Assembly: GCA_002362175.1 (NCBI GenBank) | Contig: DETU01000072.1 | Span: 1 to 54,946 of the forward strand | DNA: 54,946 nt | Direction of reading: 5' to 3' | Source: Ruminococcus sp. UBA3280 | GTDB taxonomy: Bacteria; Bacillota; Clostridia; Oscillospirales; Ruminococcaceae | Shown here: positions 53,734 to 54,946 of the stretch, one piece after another | Layout of the letters: the number at the start of each line of letters is the position of its first letter | Numbering within the stretch: the first letter of the stretch is position 1 | Translations under genes and position numbers: made by a program | The notes under the pieces: model-generated | What the model saw: the letters and a program-made list of their open reading frames with translations, nothing else | Database searches by the model: none | What the model was told of the DNA's origin: nothing

Positions 53734-54004
53734 ATATAAGGTTGTTTATAATATCCTCAATTTCAAGACAGGCATCTTCAACTTTCAGTGCAGTTTCATC
53801 ATCAAAGAAACGGCTACCTCCTGCTAACTGGTCAATCAGGAATACTATTTCAACCACATATTCAATCGGCACACTGCCTGATTTTTTCCATTCATAAACT
53901 TTACTCAATAAGAAGGATTTTACTTTTTGATAATCATCAGTACTGAATTTATTGTCCATTCTTAGTTTTATGAGAAAATTTTCTACTGTTTCACTGAAAT
54001 TCAA
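53732..54004 (-). CDS. Small acidic helical protein of unknown function (90 residues)
   Basis: No family recognised. The 90-residue product is soluble, Asp/Glu-rich and mainly helical (NFSETVENFLIKLRMDNK to KVEDACLEIEDIINNLI). I place the start at TTG 54004, because GGGAGTGA at 54009-54016 is correctly spaced; a longer frame from 54037 would start inside the protease gene without a ribosome binding site. It begins four bases after the CPBP protease stop, so the two are made together. An immunity- or partner-protein role beside a CPBP protease is conceivable but unproven. Confidence 0.65.
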   Translation of the reverse strand: MNFSETVENFLIKLRMDNKFSTDDYQKVKSFLLSKVYEWKKSGSVPIEYVVEIVFLIDQLAGGSRFFDDETALKVEDACLEIEDIINNLI

Positions 54005-54008
54005 AATA

Positions 54009-54728
54009 TCACTCCCTGATTTTTTTAAATCTGACAATCATAATTAATGCAGAAATTATCATGCCAACAATTGCAACAAAAAAATACGGATTAACAAGTT
54101 CAGCAGGTGTTTCAGCATTTATGAAACCTTCAATTAAAGGAGATGCTGATGTACAAAAAAGATTGTTCAAAGCGTGTGCAGCTATTGTATAAATCAAATT
54201 ACCGGTTAAACAGTATATTAATGTATAAAATACAGCCGACCCGAATATACAAAGAGAAGCGAGCAGACTTGCAAAATGTACAAAAGTAAAAATCAAGGCA
54301 CTTAAAGCAGACGATACAAAAATATCTGCTGATTTTCTTCCAAGATTAATCATACCATATCTAAAAACAATTTCTTCTACAATCGGAACAAGAGTGAATG
54401 TTCCGATTTCTGTCAATAAAGACATTTCATAATTTTCACTTTCATCAGAAAAAATAACAAAGAAAAACTGATTGCTGAAAATCAGCCAGCAGAACTGAAA
54501 TATAAACACTGATAAAAACAAACTGATATCAGGTACTCTAAACGCTTCTTTTACTTTCAGTTCTTTTTTCCCAAGATATAAGACAGCAATAATTATTCCT
54601 ATAAAATTACCGACAACAGTATAAACAGTATCTTGCATGACATCTGAAAATCCCATAACCATTGCAATTATCGTTACAGCTATCAACGGAAAAAGTAAAG
54701 CCAATAAAAAAACTTTATATCCGACCAT
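54009..54728 (-). CDS. CPBP-family intramembrane metalloprotease
   Basis: A membrane protein of about 239 residues with some seven hydrophobic helices and the CPBP (Abi) motifs: VPIVEEIVFRYGMI (EExxxR), FTFVHFA (His) and AAHALNN (second His). The family includes eukaryotic Rce1 and bacteriocin self-immunity proteins. The start is uncertain. ATG 54728 is in frame but has no ribosome binding site, whereas a good AAAGGAG (54759-54765) serves an ATG at 54748 in another frame. That frame would join this one if the T7 run near 54707-54713 had one more T. It lies directly downstream of tRNA genes. Confidence 0.8.
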   Translation of the reverse strand: MVGYKVFLLALLFPLIAVTIIAMVMGFSDVMQDTVYTVVGNFIGIIIAVLYLGKKELKVKEAFRVPDISLFLSVFIFQFCWLIFSNQFFFVIFSDESENYEMSLLTEIGTFTLVPIVEEIVFRYGMINLGRKSADIFVSSALSALIFTFVHFASLLASLCIFGSAVFYTLIYCLTGNLIYTIAAHALNNLFCTSASPLIEGFINAETPAELVNPYFFVAIVGMIISALIMIVRFKKIRE

Positions 54729-54782
54729 AATGCAGAAAAAATTTTCATATCGGTTGAACTCCTTTGAAATAACAAAAAATAA

Positions 54783-54807
54783 AAGCACCTGAAATAATCA
54801 GATGCTT
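54783..54807 (-). terminator. Terminator of the tRNA transcript
   Basis: Minus strand AAGCATCTGA pairs with TCAGGTGCTT (one G-T pair), followed by TTATTTTTT. It lies just after tRNA-Cys. Confidence 0.8.
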
Positions 54808-54812
54808 GAAAG

Positions 54813-54883
54813 AGGCGCCACCCAGATTTGAACTGGGGATCAGGGTGTTGCAGACCCACGCCTTACCACTTGGCTATAGCGCC
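54813..54883 (-). tRNA. tRNA-Cys (GCA)
   Basis: 71 bases. The acceptor stem GGCGCTA pairs with TGGCGCC, the D arm is GCC to GGC, the anticodon loop CTGCAAC gives GCA, and the T arm is CCCAG-TTCAAAT-CTGGG. CCA is not encoded. Confidence 0.95.
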
Positions 54884-54887
54884 GCAT

Positions 54888-54946
54888 TGGAGCGGATTAC
54901 GAGGCTCGAACTCGCTACCTCCACCTTGGCAAGGTGGCGCTCTACC
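54888..54946 (-). tRNA. tRNA-Gly (GCC), cut by the window edge
   Basis: The 3' part of a tRNA-Gly. The anticodon loop TTGCCAA gives GCC, the T arm is GCGAG-TTCGAGC-CTCGT, and the acceptor 3' strand AATCCGC is followed by discriminator T and an encoded CCA (54888-54890). The 5' acceptor and part of the D arm lie beyond the window. Confidence 0.93.

Noticed and set aside
54813..54883. tRNA-Ala (TGC) reading of the first tRNA
   Set aside because: Folding the arms puts GCA, not TGC, at positions 34-36 of the loop, and the T and D arms match tRNA-Cys.
54783..54946. Integration site for a mobile element at the tRNA genes
   Set aside because: No integrase, repeat of the tRNA 3' end or prophage gene is seen within the window.
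1..54946. CRISPR array, rRNA operon, insertion sequence or prophage
   Set aside because: No regularly spaced direct repeats, rRNA-like sequence, transposase or phage structural gene was found on reading both strands.

Overview
The window looks like chromosome from a low-GC, Gram-positive anaerobe of the Ruminococcus/Oscillospiraceae type. The evidence is an AT-rich composition, strong AGGAGG-type ribosome binding sites, sigma-A promoters with a TGn extended -10, and a Firmicutes gene set (tig-clpP-clpX, addAB, rbgA, HxlR and Bce-type modules). A secreted muramidase also carries the long threonine-rich linkers typical of ruminococci. This assignment is inference; there is no 16S rRNA here. No prophage, integrase, insertion sequence or CRISPR array was seen, and no gene-free stretch exceeds about 300 bases.

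Layout. 1-7600: a surface-glycan type cluster in which two paralogous, very large multi-pass membrane proteins flank an FAD oxidoreductase and a GtrA-type flippase, with a GNAT acetyltransferase broken by one in-frame stop between them. 7700-12660: a small unknown protein, then a Bce-type antimicrobial-peptide sensing and detoxification module (response regulator, kinase, ABC ATPase, permease) with a palindromic operator before the transporter. 12700-15920: a PflA-like radical SAM enzyme and an anchored double lipase-fold protein. 15919-21990: protein quality control (a ClpC-type unfoldase, then tig-clpP-clpX) plus a tiny Cys-rich membrane peptide. 22000-28340: a long minus-strand run (phosphoesterase, thrC, yraN, rnhB, unknown, rbgA, two signal peptidases) behind rplS with its structured leader. 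28339-32070: the operon DUF896, cdd, DUF4291, radical SAM, DUF2344.

32100-37490 (plus strand): SDR reductase, HD hydrolase, LTA-synthase-like sulfatase, hotdog thioesterase and HtrA protease. 37498-46390 (minus): addAB recombination nuclease and a double-GH25 muramidase. 46500-50800: RluA pseudouridine synthase, TyrA, a leaderless amidase, and a DacA-family protein that has lost its catalytic residues. 50800-54946: a phosphoesterase with altered metal-binding motifs, TspO, two tandem 19-residue cysteine-rich peptide genes with identical products, a divergent HxlR / degenerate MBL-fold pair, a CPBP protease with a small partner, and tRNA-Cys and a partial tRNA-Gly.

The most unusual item is the pair of micro-genes at 52141-52296. 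Each has its own strong ribosome binding site, and they share a good promoter and terminator. They differ only at three synonymous sites, so the peptide appears to be under selection. A second theme is loss of active-site residues in well-preserved proteins: the DacA-like protein, the second lipase domain, the MBL-fold protein and the phosphoesterase at 50845.
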